Source: Panorpa germanica (lineage: Eukaryota > Arthropoda > Insecta > Mecoptera > Panorpidae). From it: a DNA stretch of 64,000 bases. The translations under genes were made by a program, and so were the position numbers. Position 1 is the first letter of the stretch; each line of letters starts with the position of its first letter. Positions 24,101-36,285 of the stretch are shown in pieces. The DNA is taken from positions 10,912,001 through 10,976,000 of the forward strand of contig OY783221.1 of assembly GCA_963678705.1 (NCBI GenBank), in the 5' to 3' direction. The notes beneath the pieces are model-generated. The model did not search any database and was not told where the DNA came from. It saw only the letters and a list, made by a program, of their open reading frames with translations.

Positions 24101-24290
24101 CATTTGAAAAGAATAATAGCGTGCCCTTTTTTTTGAAGTCAAATGTTAGGTTAAACGAAACTTAGAAGTATGGACTTCTCCTCATTGTTACATTATGTTA
24201 ACTCTCCTCCACTTCTGCATATGACGTAATTAATGGATGATTCCTTCGATTAAAAATTATTAGAAACAAAGTACAAATATTTTTTGCCAA
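21113..24290. other. long non-coding stretch
   Basis: No genes or element ends recognised. The part at 22980-23110 is somewhat GC-richer and contains small palindromes (CCCCAGTGGGG, GGAAATTTCATTTCC), but nothing supports a function. Confidence 0.4.
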
Positions 24291-24299
24291 TTAGAAATA

Positions 24300-24705
24300 A
24301 GACTAAATGTTAGTGGAGTTACCGGACGGACTAAATATAAGGCTGGAAGTATTAATATGTAGACTTATGATAGGTCATACAAATCTTAATCATACCTACT
24401 TATTCAAAAGAGAACCTCAACCAATATGTGAACAATGTAACAGCCCACTAACAGTAAAGCATATTATTCTTCGATGCTCAAGGTATTCATCGCATATGCC
24501 TCAGGAATATTTGAAAGCAGGGAAAGTCTGAAAAACCTTATTGACTTTAATCAATAAAACTAATTCAATCTCTTTATTTTAAATACCTATACTCGTATCT
24601 ATAACTTGTAAATTATGTTTTGTAATTGTTTTAAAATGTATATATTATTCTATTAGGTGCTAATAACTTTTGAAAGTTGATGCACTCAAATTAATATTAA
24701 TAGAA
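24300..24705 (+). pseudogene. I-like non-LTR retrotransposon 3' fragment (copy a)
   Basis: From 24307 the plus strand reads LVELPDGLNIRLEVLICRLM, then IGHTNLNHTYLFKREP, then a Cys-His knuckle CEQCNSPLTVKHIILRC. The pattern RLxIGHTxLxH...CxxCxxxLTVxHIxxxC lies C-terminal of the RNase H domain in I-clade and related non-LTR elements. The frame ends after about 74 codons, earlier than in the copy at 43366-43738 because of a deletion. The 3' part, AATACCTATACTCGTATC and AAGTTGATGCACTCAAAT, is the family tail. Confidence 0.85.
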
Positions 24706-26298
24706 AAAAAGGCTAAATATTTAAGTTTATAAAATTTATTTCTTTAATTTTAACTCTTTTACAGTTTTTAAATAAGTATTCACGTATAGCGCTATTTCCA
24801 CTCATTATTTTAATTTTTAGTTTTAATTTTTGTTTTAACCTTAAATTGTCTTGCAAGTTTTTAATTTTTATTTTGAAGGTACTTAGAGAGCATTGTGTTT
24901 CAGTAATGTATTTATTTGTTTATTTTTCATTTCATATTTTCATTAATTCAACTTATAACAGCTTGTAGATTATTACCTCGGTTGGTAAGGAAGCCATTTT
25001 AGTATTAGAAAGTATGGATACTTCTAAAACTAAAACATAAAATTAAAATTAAAACCAAAGCAGGAAGTGACATATCTTCAAGAAGAGAGAAAAGACTTAA
25101 TTTAATTTAGGGAATGAATATTATTATTAATAATTAAAACTTGAAATTATATCTAACAAAATACGCAAAAAAAAAGAAGAGCAACTTTCCTTGACAAGGT
25201 CATGGGTTCAACGCTCGTTAGCAAACAACGTTATGAGTCACTTGAACGTATAATATCTGTTGTCTACACCAGAGTACTGCGAGTGCTCGTGCACTCAATA
25301 ACACAACACGTTCATATTGTAGTGGTCAGTTATACATCAAAACACGATATTTATAATAAACTATATGAATAAATAAAAACTGCTCGGGACCGTTATGCTA
25401 TGCCGGCCAGGAGGTTGTCAAGGTTGCACCTGGGACTGGAGCTCGGGCTTAATTGAGACCGTAATATAAAAAAATGAAGTTCGCGATGTTATGTACCATA
25501 ATGTATGTATATGTTGATTATTAATTAAAAACAATAATATTTTCGACCTTGAATACTTTATTATTATATTATATATTATTTCTAGGAATAAAAATAAATG
25601 CAATATTGGTAATTTTAATTAACATATTTTAATTATGCACGAAAGTGTTTATTTATTTTTAATTGATAAGTTGAACAGTTTTGTAAATCCTGCATCAAAG
25701 TATCCATTTTGGGTGTGTAACATTTTTTGTCATGCTGGATTATCACGAATCTGAAGAAAACTTGCGGCTAAATTTTTAAACTATTATTTGAAGCAATTTT
25801 TTAAGAAGAGAATCAAAAATTTACTTTCATATTCTTATTTATACAGTGGACATTTAATATAACTAGTAATTATTAATTTTGTACACAAATTGTCTAAATA
25901 TATATTTAAAATCATTTTACGGTGAAGGTTCCAGTTTCTGGTAAACATCGGCGGCAAAATGTAGCGCAAAATCAAGCAAGTCTGCTTGTCACTTCAAAAA
26001 TTCGTCAATGTCCATATTTACTAATTTAATTTACAACCGGCGTCGATTTTCAGAAGTGCAAAACGCTAATGTAAATGCGGTATAAAAGACATTTTTATTT
26101 TCGACTTAGATAATACAATATTGCAATATTTCCAACTACATATAATCAAAGGGCTAATGTCAAAGTTCCAAATTTAATATCGAAATGAATCACTTTGAAA
26201 CTTTTTATATAAAATTATGTTAAATTGGATTGATATAAATTAGAATGTTATGTATGGCATAATATATTTCATGTTTTGAAAAATGTAATATTTTGAAG
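24706..26298. other. AT-rich non-coding stretch
   Basis: No supported feature. A short GC-richer patch at 25380-25450 has no recognised motif. Confidence 0.45.
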
Positions 26299-26508
26299 AG
26301 GCAATTCACTCTGCGCGAGACATTTGTCAAAACATTTGTCGATGTGTCTCTCGTTTCTTTTGACTTGTGTCAAAATACCGCTCATGAAACGAGGCAAGCC
26401 AACGGGAAAGCTGTGGTACACATTCGATCTCGATGAGCCGAGGCGAGGCACCCGAGACTACGCGAGAAAGGCCAAAAGGAGGCTTGTCTTGGCGAGAGTG
26501 AACTGTCA
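26299..26508. mobile_element. MITE with G(G/A)CA(A/G)TTCACTCT ends, 210 bp
   Basis: Left AGGCAATTCACTCTGCGCGA pairs with right GCGAGAGTGAACTGTCA. The interior is GC-rich compared with the flanks and gives overlapping short open frames on both strands (including 26324-26527). These follow composition and lack known motifs. Confidence 0.6.
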
Positions 26509-27130
26509 GGATAAAATATACGTCTAAAATATATAATGTACCTATTTTTAATTAAATATAAAACAAAAAGAGAGTGGGTTATTACTTGTTTAATAACCAT
26601 TCTTAGAAGTGAAGCGTGCCTATAACTGGTTGATCATTACGCACGCACGCACACACATTTTATTTACCAAATATGGATGGTACCGATATAACGCACAACG
26701 CAAACCAACGTAACGCGCAATAGTTAAGATAAGAATAAATGAATAAGTCATTCGCTTGTGCAAGAATCTCCCCCGGGAGTTCACGTCCGCGTTGTGCATT
26801 GAACCACTCGTTGCCGAGATCAGCAAGCACTCCACATCCATACAGAATGACCCTATTTGGAAAATAACTACATTCAGAAAATAAGGAATCGGAAAGAAAG
26901 AGTACAGGCAATGGTATATCCCAAACAGATTAATTCGCTCTGATTCATCCAGTGATTTACAAATAGCAGAGAGTTTTAATGCCCTTTTACAGAAAAATGT
27001 ATCTTACGAGATCAGTTCATCTTTTCATCTTCATTTGAGGTATTTATTGATCATGGAGATTGTATCTTGGTTAGGGAAATTAAAATATAATCAGTTTTTG
27101 TAATTCGGTGTAGTATTTGTCTTTGAAAAT
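26509..27130. other. non-coding stretch with CA/CGCA repeat
   Basis: Contains a short (CGCA)n/(CA)n run at 26640-26658. Around 26680-26840 the DNA is GC-richer with overlapping open frames on the minus strand, but no motif is recognised. Confidence 0.4.
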
Positions 27131-29356
27131 ATTTTATGTCAACTTTTATCCGTATAGTGCTTCATAAATGGCTGAAGAAGTCAGCCAAAGTTGGGCCAAA
27201 TGCATGTGGACATCTTTGTTTTTCGGTATCTCTAGCGAAGATTATGTTTAGTAAGATAACACATGAAAATATGCATTTTCCATTGCAGAATTTCTCACAT
27301 AAAGTGTCTTCCATATATTATTCCCTTTTCTTTTGTTTTCAGTTTGATAAATTTCGTTGACGAATCTGAAAAGACAAAAATTTGTGATGAAAGAAGATAT
27401 AGTTCAACAATATACGGCTTTACTTGAATTGACCCTACTTGCTCCGTGTGAAAGGCGGAAGATGCTTTAACAAACTTGGCCATTCAAATCTCTTTTGGAA
27501 ACCTAAAATCAACCTTCACAAGACTTCGCTGTTTCCTCTTGTTAAATCGACATTTTAAGATATTTCTTTCAATAATGCTTTATCTTTTATCGTAGTGCAC
27601 ATTAATCTTAATCCTACGTCATGTTTTGGTAGAGATTAGTTCTTAAGAGATTAATCTTAACTGGAAAATGAACATTTTGAATTACTTTTCTACCGGTTGA
27701 AAATGTTCTTAATTTTAATACAAATTTAATAAACAAATGCGTATTAAAATAATGAAAGAGTTATTAATTTCTTTTAAGATAAATTCTGGTATTAACAAGG
27801 TCTTCAAAACATTCGCTGTAGTAAACTTAAAACTGGCTATAACGTTTCCAATCTGTCCACCGGGTGATTAATTGCCTTAATTTGCGAAACCCATTTTATA
27901 ACACATATGGATACAGATTGCTGGTAATTATATAATTGATTTGCGACAAAAACTGGATGCATTATACTCGTAAAATGTTATTATCTATAATTGATACGGC
28001 ATTAAGAGCAAGCCATAGTTGCGTTCGTCATTACGCCAGTAATATCAATTATTTTCATTCTGTAAACTGAATTTCACGGCGAGTGAACCGTAAGTATACC
28101 TACATACATATGTACTATACGTATTTCTTATAATTGTTTTTGCCTGATGGCGTTATAATCTCTGTTACATTTCATCGAACATAATTTCAAGTAAACTTAA
28201 CTAAATATACAAAATATGAGTATACTTCAAATATAAGTACTTACGCCCAACCCTCGTTTTACACGGATTCGATATAACACGGTTCACAAAGAAGAACAAA
28301 TAGTTTTTTTTGAACGAATTATTTGTTTTAACACGAATTCCAAAATTAGTTTACTATATAAACAGTTACAGTTGCAAGTTATTTTTTTTAATTTACAATC
28401 TTCTAAATAACTTTTAACTATGATTTTTTTACACCCGTAGTGTTTTGATTTTATTTCTTCTTTTTATTAAAGTTATATGTTTTAAGATTTGAGAAATATG
28501 ATAGACATTACCTTTGAAAATAGCTGTAATCTCTTTTACTTTTTATTTCCTACTCGTTCCTGTCATACTTTACAATTTTTCAAAGGAACAAGCAAAAAAT
28601 AACCTATATTAAATTTAATATTAGTGTAACATTTTAGAAGCTCTTACGTTACCTTGCTTTTTTCTAACTATATACGTTTTTGAACTTTTTCCATTTTTAT
28701 TGTACACCTATAGTAGAAGTACTCATGTATTTTATTTATAAAAATACACGATGATTGTTAATATATCATACTATTTATTTTTATTTTGTAAATCATTCAA
28801 AGTCTCTCGTATATTTTGCAAGTTAGTGCTATGTTTTGTTAAACAGATGTCGCTTGTAAACGTCTCGTATCGAGTGAAATCGTAACTCGTATCGATTAAT
28901 TTATCATTAATCCCTTCTGCAATGATCTTTGACCTCAGTAGATTGTATTGACAGATGACTGGCACGCTAAATTCATAACGTACATTCTGACAAGTAAAAA
29001 TACTTAAATAATCTTTTAGAAACTGCTACAGTAAAAACGCTTTGTAATTTGTTCGCATGGGCCAATTTGTTGTGTTGTATGTATAAAACTTATTAATTAA
29101 CACTAGTTTACTATTTTATGCAGTATCCTTATTCTTAGTTACTATCCGCTTTTTTTAGGCTCTTGCACCACCCACAATGGACAGCGCTGAATCAATAATT
29201 TCACAGTAACGTGAAATCTTCTAGAAACACCTTGACATTATTATATTTACAAACGAAATTTTCTTACTAACTTAAAAACTTATATATTTCTGTGAACCAA
29301 ATGTAATTTAATTAAATAACACAAAAATGTCACTTTAATTTATTGTTGTCCATGTC
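27131..29356. other. AT-rich non-coding stretch
   Basis: Several short open frames, none with a recognised domain. No element termini found. Confidence 0.45.
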
Positions 29357-29360
29357 ATTT

Positions 29361-29400
29361 AGTCCAGTCCAGTCCAGTCTGGTTTAGTTTAGTTTAGTTT
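29361..29400. repeat. short tandem repeats (AGTCC)n and (TTTAG)n
   Basis: Three to four copies of AGTCC followed after a few bases by about four copies of TTTAG. Confidence 0.85.
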
Positions 29401-30861
29401 ACTACAGTGTAGAGTATAGTCATAGTACGGTCTTGTCAACTTGTTTTTATCGATTAGTACATATGTGTTACACTTTTAATTCAAAGCTCGTCACGTAATG
29501 AAATTAATTATCTATAATATGTCAGCCTAATTGAAGAATGCAACGAAGGCCGTAAATAAACATCGAAATGGATTGATTCATGTAAACAACTGTACACCAA
29601 ATTAAGTACAGGGTGTTCAGCGGGAACGGTTAATAATTGTCTTAAAACTTTTTATAGATAATATGTTTCTAATAGAGTCACAATTTTAAGAATACGCGGA
29701 AAATTGACAGAAGGCCGGTAAATAAGCTTTTCTGACTACTCGATGTGCAGATTTCGAATATTTTGATGATTTCAGACACCATTTTGAAAAAACGACGACT
29801 AGAAACAGATTTCTTGGAATATCTTCTTATCAATCTGATAATTGGCATATAAATCTTACAATTTGCGTATACCACATTTTTTGTATATCCGGTAAATATT
29901 GAGCTGTATAATAGAACTTTTCTCTGAGAAATTGTAATGATTCAAAACAGAGGAAGATATTCAACAGTGAGATGCAAGCGCTTACAATTTTATCGTAGTA
30001 TCTATTTCACCATAAAGAAAACTAAACTATCCGAACTAAATAGTAAAAATAGATGATATGCACTATCTATGATCCAGTAAATGACCTAAAGTGTATTTCC
30101 ATTTCAATATTTTCTATTTATAACCATGTGTGGTGCGGTAATGTACTTTTTATCGATTAGACTATTTTTATAGTCAAATTGATGACAAAAATAAATCGCC
30201 TTCGTCTATAAATATCTTATAGTCTGAAGTCGACAAGATGACGAACTTGGTTTACCTTATGGTATACATTTTACTAGTAATTTGTTTTAAAACACAATAA
30301 TTTTAAATGTCAGTGTAATACCTATTACAAAATGTATAGAATACGTTCGAGCGTAGTAGTTACGTACGCAGGTATACAAAAAGTCATTCTAGAATGATAT
30401 AATGAGCAGTTAAATATTCCAAACATGCGTACTTTTAATTTGCTAATTAATTACAAAATTACCTGAACATATCAGGACAATAAATAACATAAGTAATTCA
30501 ATTGGTGCGCGTTGATACGATTCGAATGACTATATAGAAATCGATAATCCGAGAACGGTATGGTGCACAGTCACATGTACTTTTGTTAAGTTTATTTCAC
30601 CGGGTTAGGTTGTGTGATAGAATATATATCAGGGGCGGTCCGTGAGCTTTTGTGTTGGGCAAATAAGTTTTGAAAATGTCTGTGGCACACAGTGGTTCTA
30701 GCAGGACAAAGTTAAAATTGATTTGACGGTCTGATCACTCAGCAGTGAAATAACTTACAACGTTTAATTCATTTTTGCTGGATCAATTAATTACAAAATG
30801 TTAGAAATTAGTTGAAACTTTTTTGTCTTATGTCATCTCTGCAGTTTCCTAATTCACTCTT
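29401..30861. other. non-coding stretch with one repeat terminus
   Basis: TACAGGGTGTTCAGCGG at 29607 has the ACAGGGTGTT signature of an insect repeat end; no partner terminus was located. An AGGGGCGGTCCGTGAGC stretch near 30631 looks like another repeat end. Otherwise featureless. Confidence 0.4.
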
Positions 30862-30880
30862 ATTTAAAATATAGTTCAAA
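30862..30880. repeat. target-site duplication, left (19 bp)
   Basis: ATTTAAAATATAGTTCAAA, repeated exactly at 31571-31589. Confidence 0.92.
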
Positions 30881-31570
30881 TATATAGTAAATATAGTAAA
30901 AATAAGGAACGAGAGTAGAAAGGAGGGTGGAAGAGATGAAAGAAACGGAATGCCGACAGGAGAGGCATAGAAAAGAAGGCACAACTGGGGAAGAGGAGCT
31001 AAGGTGCAGAGATAGAGAGATATAACAGCAAGAAAGAATGGAAAAAATTAATAACAGCAAATATAATGAAAGATACAAGAGGATTAGGGAGAGAGAGATA
31101 CTGGAACACAAACGAGAATGGGAAACGAAGAGAAAGCCAGTAGATACTAAGAAAATCGAGAGAAAGGATGTGTAGGGTGTGCTGAAGAGAGATAGAAACG
31201 CATAGAGCACATTAAGTATTCATGTGAGAAAAGAGTAAAAAGTGAAAAGAAGATTGTGCAGTTATTACAGTGAGGCAGTGAAGGGAAATGGTGGATAGCG
31301 GAGATAGAGAGAAGAAGCGAAGAAAGAGAAGGAAGGGCAGAATAGAAACAGAATTGAAAGTAACAGAAAGAGAGAGTTTAAATTTATTTGTTTAAATTTA
31401 TTTATTTGAGAGAGAAAGATAAGAGTTTAAATTTATTTGTTTCGTTTGTATTTTTCTTTTTTTCTTTGGAAGGAGTGAGAATGGGTAGTTAGTATGTAAT
31501 TAAGTACAATGATATGTAATTTTGTAATGATATGCAATGGCAAAAACATTACAGTAAAATAATAATAATA
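30881..31570 (+). mobile_element. decayed non-LTR retrotransposon (family 1, copy c)
   Basis: A purine-rich stretch. On the plus strand pieces such as GEEELRCRDREI and QQERMEKINNSKYNERYKR correspond to the region before the knuckle in the copy at 2403-3492 (LRRRDKETQQQERMGKIEK). A degraded knuckle follows near 31165-31230. Stops and frameshifts are frequent. The 3' end is a run of AAT triplets, the (TAA)n-type tail. Perfect 19-bp duplications at both borders define the insertion exactly. The intact duplication next to a badly broken frame suggests the copy was already defective when it inserted. Confidence 0.9.
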
Positions 31571-31589
31571 ATTTAAAATATAGTTCAAA
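31571..31589. repeat. target-site duplication, right (19 bp)
   Basis: Identical to 30862-30880; follows directly after the (AAT)n tail. Confidence 0.92.
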
Positions 31590-32529
31590 ACAAGATCATT
31601 TCTCTTTGAATTTCCTTTTTAGTGTGTCATATCTCAAATACCTTCATTCGTTTTCAAATTCAAATTTTTCCAGATAAAACTAATATATATATACTCGTAC
31701 ATAAAAAATTTAACTTTATTATAAAAAGATACTAGCCGAGTTCGACCTCCCATGCGAGGCTATCTTCAGGTAAATCAAATTATAACATTACACTTTCTTG
31801 TAGCACTTGTTAAAACATTCCAAGTCAGAATTAACACAAAAAGACTCTTGTTACAGTGAAGCTGTATCAAAGAATCGATGTAAAATCTGAAATCTCAATC
31901 CCACTTCTGATATAAGATTTTACATCAAAACGCACATTTCTACACTAAATATAAAAGTAAAATATTAAAATAATTAATATTATTGTAAAACATAAAATAA
32001 TAATTCAGACAAGGTTATTGAATTACTTCACTCTAATGTTAGCAAAGTCTTAACTAGGAATGTCTGAATGTTTCTCTAATACCCACTTATCCAGCTTATA
32101 TTAGACCTTTAAACAAGGGCATGTTTATTTAAAACACACTGTAGTCTGTTGATACTGATACACTAACACACTTCAATTGTTTATCGGTCCATTGTTTATT
32201 TCCCAAAATCTTATCTTAACTTAATTTTCTCAGAACTTCCCACGAAAAGACCATTGAAGTCAGTAGTTGCCATGGACGTAATAAGACGTTCTTTTTTTAA
32301 TCCCATATCTATAAGGGTAATTTAATAAGTTAGTGACTGCAGACAACCAGTCATTGAAAGCAGCTATCCGCGCGATGGATGCTGCGATTGCTATTGAGTG
32401 TGTAGTCACCATGGCAAAAATCCATAAATTGGGCTACGAACTGCTACCCATCCAGCAAAACTTTCATCATTAGCATTCTGCTACTATTTCCTCTTTCCAA
32501 ACCTAAAAAATGGGCGATGGTCGATTTTT
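31590..32529. other. non-coding stretch with possible Helitron-like terminus
   Basis: ACTAGCCGAGTTCGACCTCC at 31731 reads on the minus strand as a short hairpin (CCTC...GAGG), a spacer of about ten bases and CTAGT. That is the layout of a Helitron 3' end, but the stem is short and no partner 5' end is assigned. The segment 32335-32530 shares two short blocks with sequence right of 39185 and may extend repeat family X. Confidence 0.35.
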
Positions 32530-33105
32530 CAATTGTTGATTGAAATTGATGTTAATAAATGTGTATTCGCGTGTCTATTTATTAAATATCTAAATGTTGA
32601 CGGAGATATAGCAATTAAAAATTTTAATTGTAGTTTTAGCGCTAGAGATGTCGGCCATTTGTATGACGTGAAATGCATTTTATACGTCAGTTATTTGTTG
32701 ATTAGGTCAGTGCTGTGGTATAATCGAAATAATCAAGTCAAGTCTCTGTTACGACAAACATAATATTGAAATTTTATTGTTCCTTGAAATAGCTGTAAAT
32801 AATATTTGATATTTTGATATATAAATAAATATAACAGAGATTTATGAGCTGTAAGGTTGGTAACCTGTAAATTTGTCAGAGTTCTGTCAAGATTATCTCT
32901 CTTTTACGCTCTGTTGTATAAAGGGATAGCAACTGCAACTAGCGATTGTGAGGTCACATGTATTTGGAATGTTGTACAACGTTGAATCCCTTTAATAATT
33001 AAAGAGACAAAATATATAAGTAGTTATTAAAAAATAATTGAACATTTGCGGTTCTAGTAACCCACTTTATCAATATAAAGTACACTTTTGTAGAAATTAA
33101 GACAT
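32530..33105 (+). repeat. interspersed repeat family X, longest uninterrupted copy
   Basis: Contains blocks AATTGTTGATTGAAATTGAT, AATATCTAAATGTTGACGGA, GTTTTAGCGCTAGA, CAACGTTGAATCCCTTTAAT and CACTTTATCAATATA. The same blocks appear reversed at 35355-35903 plus 39123-39185, at very high similarity, and in more diverged form at 43055-43365 and 47641-47990. No coding capacity and no clear terminal inverted repeats, so the class is unknown. Confidence 0.85.
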
Positions 33106-34270
33106 AGGAAACAAGCCTTGACTGGGCTATTCTGTTCTATTTTCAGATCCTTGAGATATGTATCGAGCTTAAAGGAGACCATGTTGAGAAATGAAGCGCT
33201 TTACAAAAAGAAAAGTCACTGAAATATCAAAGTACCCTCGTATGTGTATATGTGTGTGTGTGATATCTACAAAAACACTTGGAATGTAGAACTTCAACAG
33301 AGTCTTGCATACAAATATACCGTAAACTTTATCAAAGTTATTTCAAAGTCTTGCATGATCAAACGTTGTCTAGGGAATCTACTTATATCTTCCAAGACGT
33401 CGCTAAATATGAACTGTCTGGAAAGTTAACCACTTCCACGTTAAATTAATTTTAAGTGCAATTTACCGCCATTAATGTATGGTGGTGTAATCATGTACTA
33501 AATTACTAAACAGTTTTTTCGCGCATGTTAGTTTTTTTTCTTTGTAATTAGTAGATTATATCGCTACTGCATTAGAAATTATTCACCAAAATGTATAATA
33601 GACCTTTTATTGATATATACTCGTAATTTTCAATTTAAGTTCGTACAGCCCTTGTGTGTTATCAATATCAATACATACCGCGCCGCGCCGCGGTGTCAAA
33701 CCTAATCAAACTTTCATAACGTTAATTGTAAATTTAATTAACTGAATATTTTCACTTTAAATGATACAATGAAAAGTTAAACGGTGATAACAGAATATTG
33801 ATGAAATTTCAATTTCAATTTAAATGACGTGTCGTCATTTTGACAGCCATTATAACGAATATTGATATTTGGTTGTTTAATTTGGGTAATATTACGCTGC
33901 TACACTAGCAATAGTACAACACTATGTTCTCATTGTTTTCATGCCTTTTTTCTCGAGGCCCTCGGGTGGCCAAATTTCATAGCTGACGCCAACGCCTACC
34001 AGGTGGCCTGTTTTGTAAAATATTTTTTTAATAAATATATCCTAAAAACAATTTAATTAATAGCATATCGAAAGAATAATTTTTCTTTATTTTGGCATAT
34101 TATATTTGTTTTGGAAATTCTTCTTTCAATTTTTATTATCTTAGATTTTAATATACCGTTATCTCCTAAGCATTAAACAGTTATCAATACTGTTTAAATT
34201 CTAATTAACTAATTTAAAATTAGCATTGAAAAATATGTTAGCAATCATAAAGACAGAACAAAATACTTAT
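33106..34270. other. non-coding stretch
   Basis: Holds a GC-rich patch CCGCGCCGCGCCGCGG at about 33680 and a TG-rich run at 33243-33262. An open frame at 33862-34056 has no recognised motif and no splice context. Confidence 0.4.
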
Positions 34271-34271
34271 T

Positions 34272-34920
34272 CAGGGAGGCGAACGTGGAAATCCGGGAAT
34301 TATCAGGGAATTTAATGCAACCTGGAAATATCAGAGAATTTCAGGAAATTTTAGAAAATTTAAAAAAATATCAGGCAATTTGATTGCGGCAACTATTTCA
34401 TATATAGCCAATTATATTTCATTTAAAATTCAAAATGAAATGAATCAGAAAATTTAAAAAGAAAACGTGTAGCTAATGAAAAAAAAATTTGGCGTCAAAA
34501 AAGCTAAACTTTAGACATTTGAAAATTAACGAATCCAGAACGAAAAGTTATTCAAAAAAAAAAAAAAAATTCAAGTTATGATCAATTTAGAAATCTTCAA
34601 TAATTTTATCTATTACATATTAAGAGTTAATTTGTTCTAGTTTCTACTAGTCTTTAGCTTATTTTTGTCTTACTTAATTTAAGTTACTTTTTATTAACGA
34701 GTAATAAATCGAATTTAATTAGTTATTAAACGCCTAAATAAATATGAACATTTTTTTTAGTTTAATACCAGATTTAATTATTGGCAATTGCAATATAATC
34801 AAAACTTTAAATATTTAAGTGATACGAATAACATTTCTATATCAGGGAAAAGTACGAAAAACTTTACTGGAAAACCTGGAATTATCACGGAAATTTGAAA
34901 TAATTTTTTTGGGCCATCCT
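34272..34920. mobile_element. repeat element with GGGAATTATCAGGG motifs and inverted ends
   Basis: The left end AGGGAGGCGAACGTGGAAAT followed by TCCGGGAATTATCAGGGAAT is mirrored at the right by CCTGGAATTATCACGGAAAT and TTTTTTTGGGCCATCCT. The ends agree as short inverted repeats (GGxxGGCC-like). Repeated CAGGGAATTT-type words within the first 130 bp are typical of a widespread class of animal DNA repeats. The interior is AT-rich and non-coding. Confidence 0.6.
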
Positions 34921-35007
34921 ATTATTTAACACAAAAATAAAACTTATTTTATTATTTTAACACTTGATGTATATTTTTAAATTTCAAAATTATTTTTATA
35001 TATCTGT

Positions 35008-35055
35008 TATAGTTCAAATTAACAGAGCTCGGTGGTGACTCATGCTTACAATAAG
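35008..35055. mobile_element. single end of the TATAGTCCAA MITE
   Basis: TATAGTTCAAATTAACAGAG then CTCGGTGGTGACTCATGCTT matches the terminus of the elements at 7179 and 7927. The rest of the element is missing; degraded retrotransposon sequence follows. Confidence 0.55.
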
Positions 35056-35059
35056 TATC

Positions 35060-35300
35060 TGCTGCCTTTATCTTCTTTCTTTGTCTCCTTTTCTCGTATG
35101 TATTCCGGTATCTCTCTCCCAAATACTATCTTTCATTATATTTCCTGTTATCATTTTTTTCCATTCTTTCTTGCTGCTGTATCTCTCTGTCTCTGCTCCT
35201 TAGCTCTTGTTCCACACTTGTGCTTTCTTCTCTCTTTTCAAAGTACTTGTATCTTTCCCGTCATTATCACGTCTCATCACACATTATACGAAATTTAGTT
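35060..35300 (-). pseudogene. degraded non-LTR retrotransposon (family 1, copy d)
   Basis: A pyrimidine-rich plus strand. On the minus strand segments equivalent to ELRSRDREIQQQER and to the YFEKREE-like region of copy a can be made out. The piece covers only the part just upstream of the knuckle. Borders not resolved. Confidence 0.6.
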
Positions 35301-35354
35301 ATACAAATTCATTATTATATTTAAAGAAAAGGTTTTGAGAGTGGAGGACATTTT

Positions 35355-35903
35355 TTCTTACACAATGGGCCTTAATTTCTACAAAAGTGTACTATATATT
35401 GATAAAGTGAGTTACTAGAACCTCAAATGTTCAATTATTTTTTAATAACTCCTTATATGTTAAGAGATATTAACAATTAAAAAAGTAATTTTGTCTCTTT
35501 AATTATTAAAGGGATTCAACGTTGTACACATTCCAAGTGCATGTGACAATCACAATTTTTGTGTAAGGTTACCAACCTTACAGCTCATAAATCTCTGCTA
35601 TATGTATTTATATATCAAAATATCAAATATTATTTACAGCTATTTCAAGTAACACTCAAATTCCAATATTATGTCTGCCTTAGCAGGGTTAAATATAATA
35701 AAAGCTTATTATTCTTTGATTTGACTTGATTATTTGACTACCAACAGCTACAGAACATTACTACAGCACTGACATACTCAACAAATAACTGACGTATAAA
35801 ATGCATTTCACGTCATGCAAATGGCCGACCATTTCTAGCGCTAAAACTACAATTCAAATTTTTAATTGCTATATCTCCGTCAACATTTAGATATTTAATA
35901 AAA
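35355..35903 (-). repeat. interspersed repeat family X, reverse copy, left part
   Basis: Reverse complement of most of 32530-33105 with high similarity (for example CTTTATCAATATA, AGGGATTCAACGTTGTACA, TCTAGCGCTAAAACTACAAT, CCGTCAACATTTAGATATTT). The copy stops in TTAATAAA and resumes at 39123 with TAGACACG, exactly as in the uninterrupted copy. The 3.2 kb between is therefore an insertion. Confidence 0.88.
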
Positions 35904-35917
35904 CTAGCGTTCATCCC

Positions 35918-35932
35918 CGTCGCAAAGCGACG
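35918..35932 (-). other. Helitron-type 3' hairpin, first terminus
   Basis: CGTCGCAAAGCGACG, a six-base-pair stem with a three-base loop. It lies ten bases inside the CTAG at 35904-35907. The same hairpin with loop AAT recurs at 37530-37544 and 38328-38342. Confidence 0.8.
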
Positions 35933-35982
35933 TCTGTCTGTTATATGTGAATTGAATTTCATCTCAAATTTTAATTTCCTTT

Positions 35983-36285
35983 TTACCGTGACGAGATATT
36001 TCTACCGTAACGAGATATTTTTTACCGCAACGAGATATTTTTACCGTGACGAGATATTTTTACCGTGACGAGATATTTTTACCGTGACGAGATATTTTTA
36101 CCGTAACGAGATATTTTTTACCGCAACGAGATATTTTTACCGTAACGAGATATTTTTTACCGCAACGAGATATTTTTACCGTGACGAGATATTTTTACCG
36201 TGACGAGATATTTTTACCGTAACGAGATATTTTTTACCGCAACGAGATATTTTTACCGTGACGAGATATTTTTACCGTGACGAGA
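35983..36285. repeat. 19-20 bp minisatellite inside Helitron-like element
   Basis: About sixteen units of TTTTACCGTGACGAGATAT. Variants GTGACGAG, GTAACGAG and GCAACGAG alternate in a partly regular order, so a higher-order repeat may exist. The unit differs by one T between variants (19 or 20 bp). It ends at GACGAGAAAGTTGGC. There is no intervening unique spacer, so this is not a CRISPR-type array. Confidence 0.92.

Noticed and set aside
26324..26600. Overlapping open frames near 26.4 kb as a small gene
   Set aside because: They lie in a 210-bp inverted-repeat element with higher GC, and frames on both strands are equally open.
28080..28095. ACCGTAAGTATAC as an exon donor
   Set aside because: No acceptor with a pyrimidine tract within a reasonable distance upstream and no coding signal.
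35983..36285. CRISPR-like array
   Set aside because: Units are directly adjacent with no unique spacers, and the context is an insect transposon.
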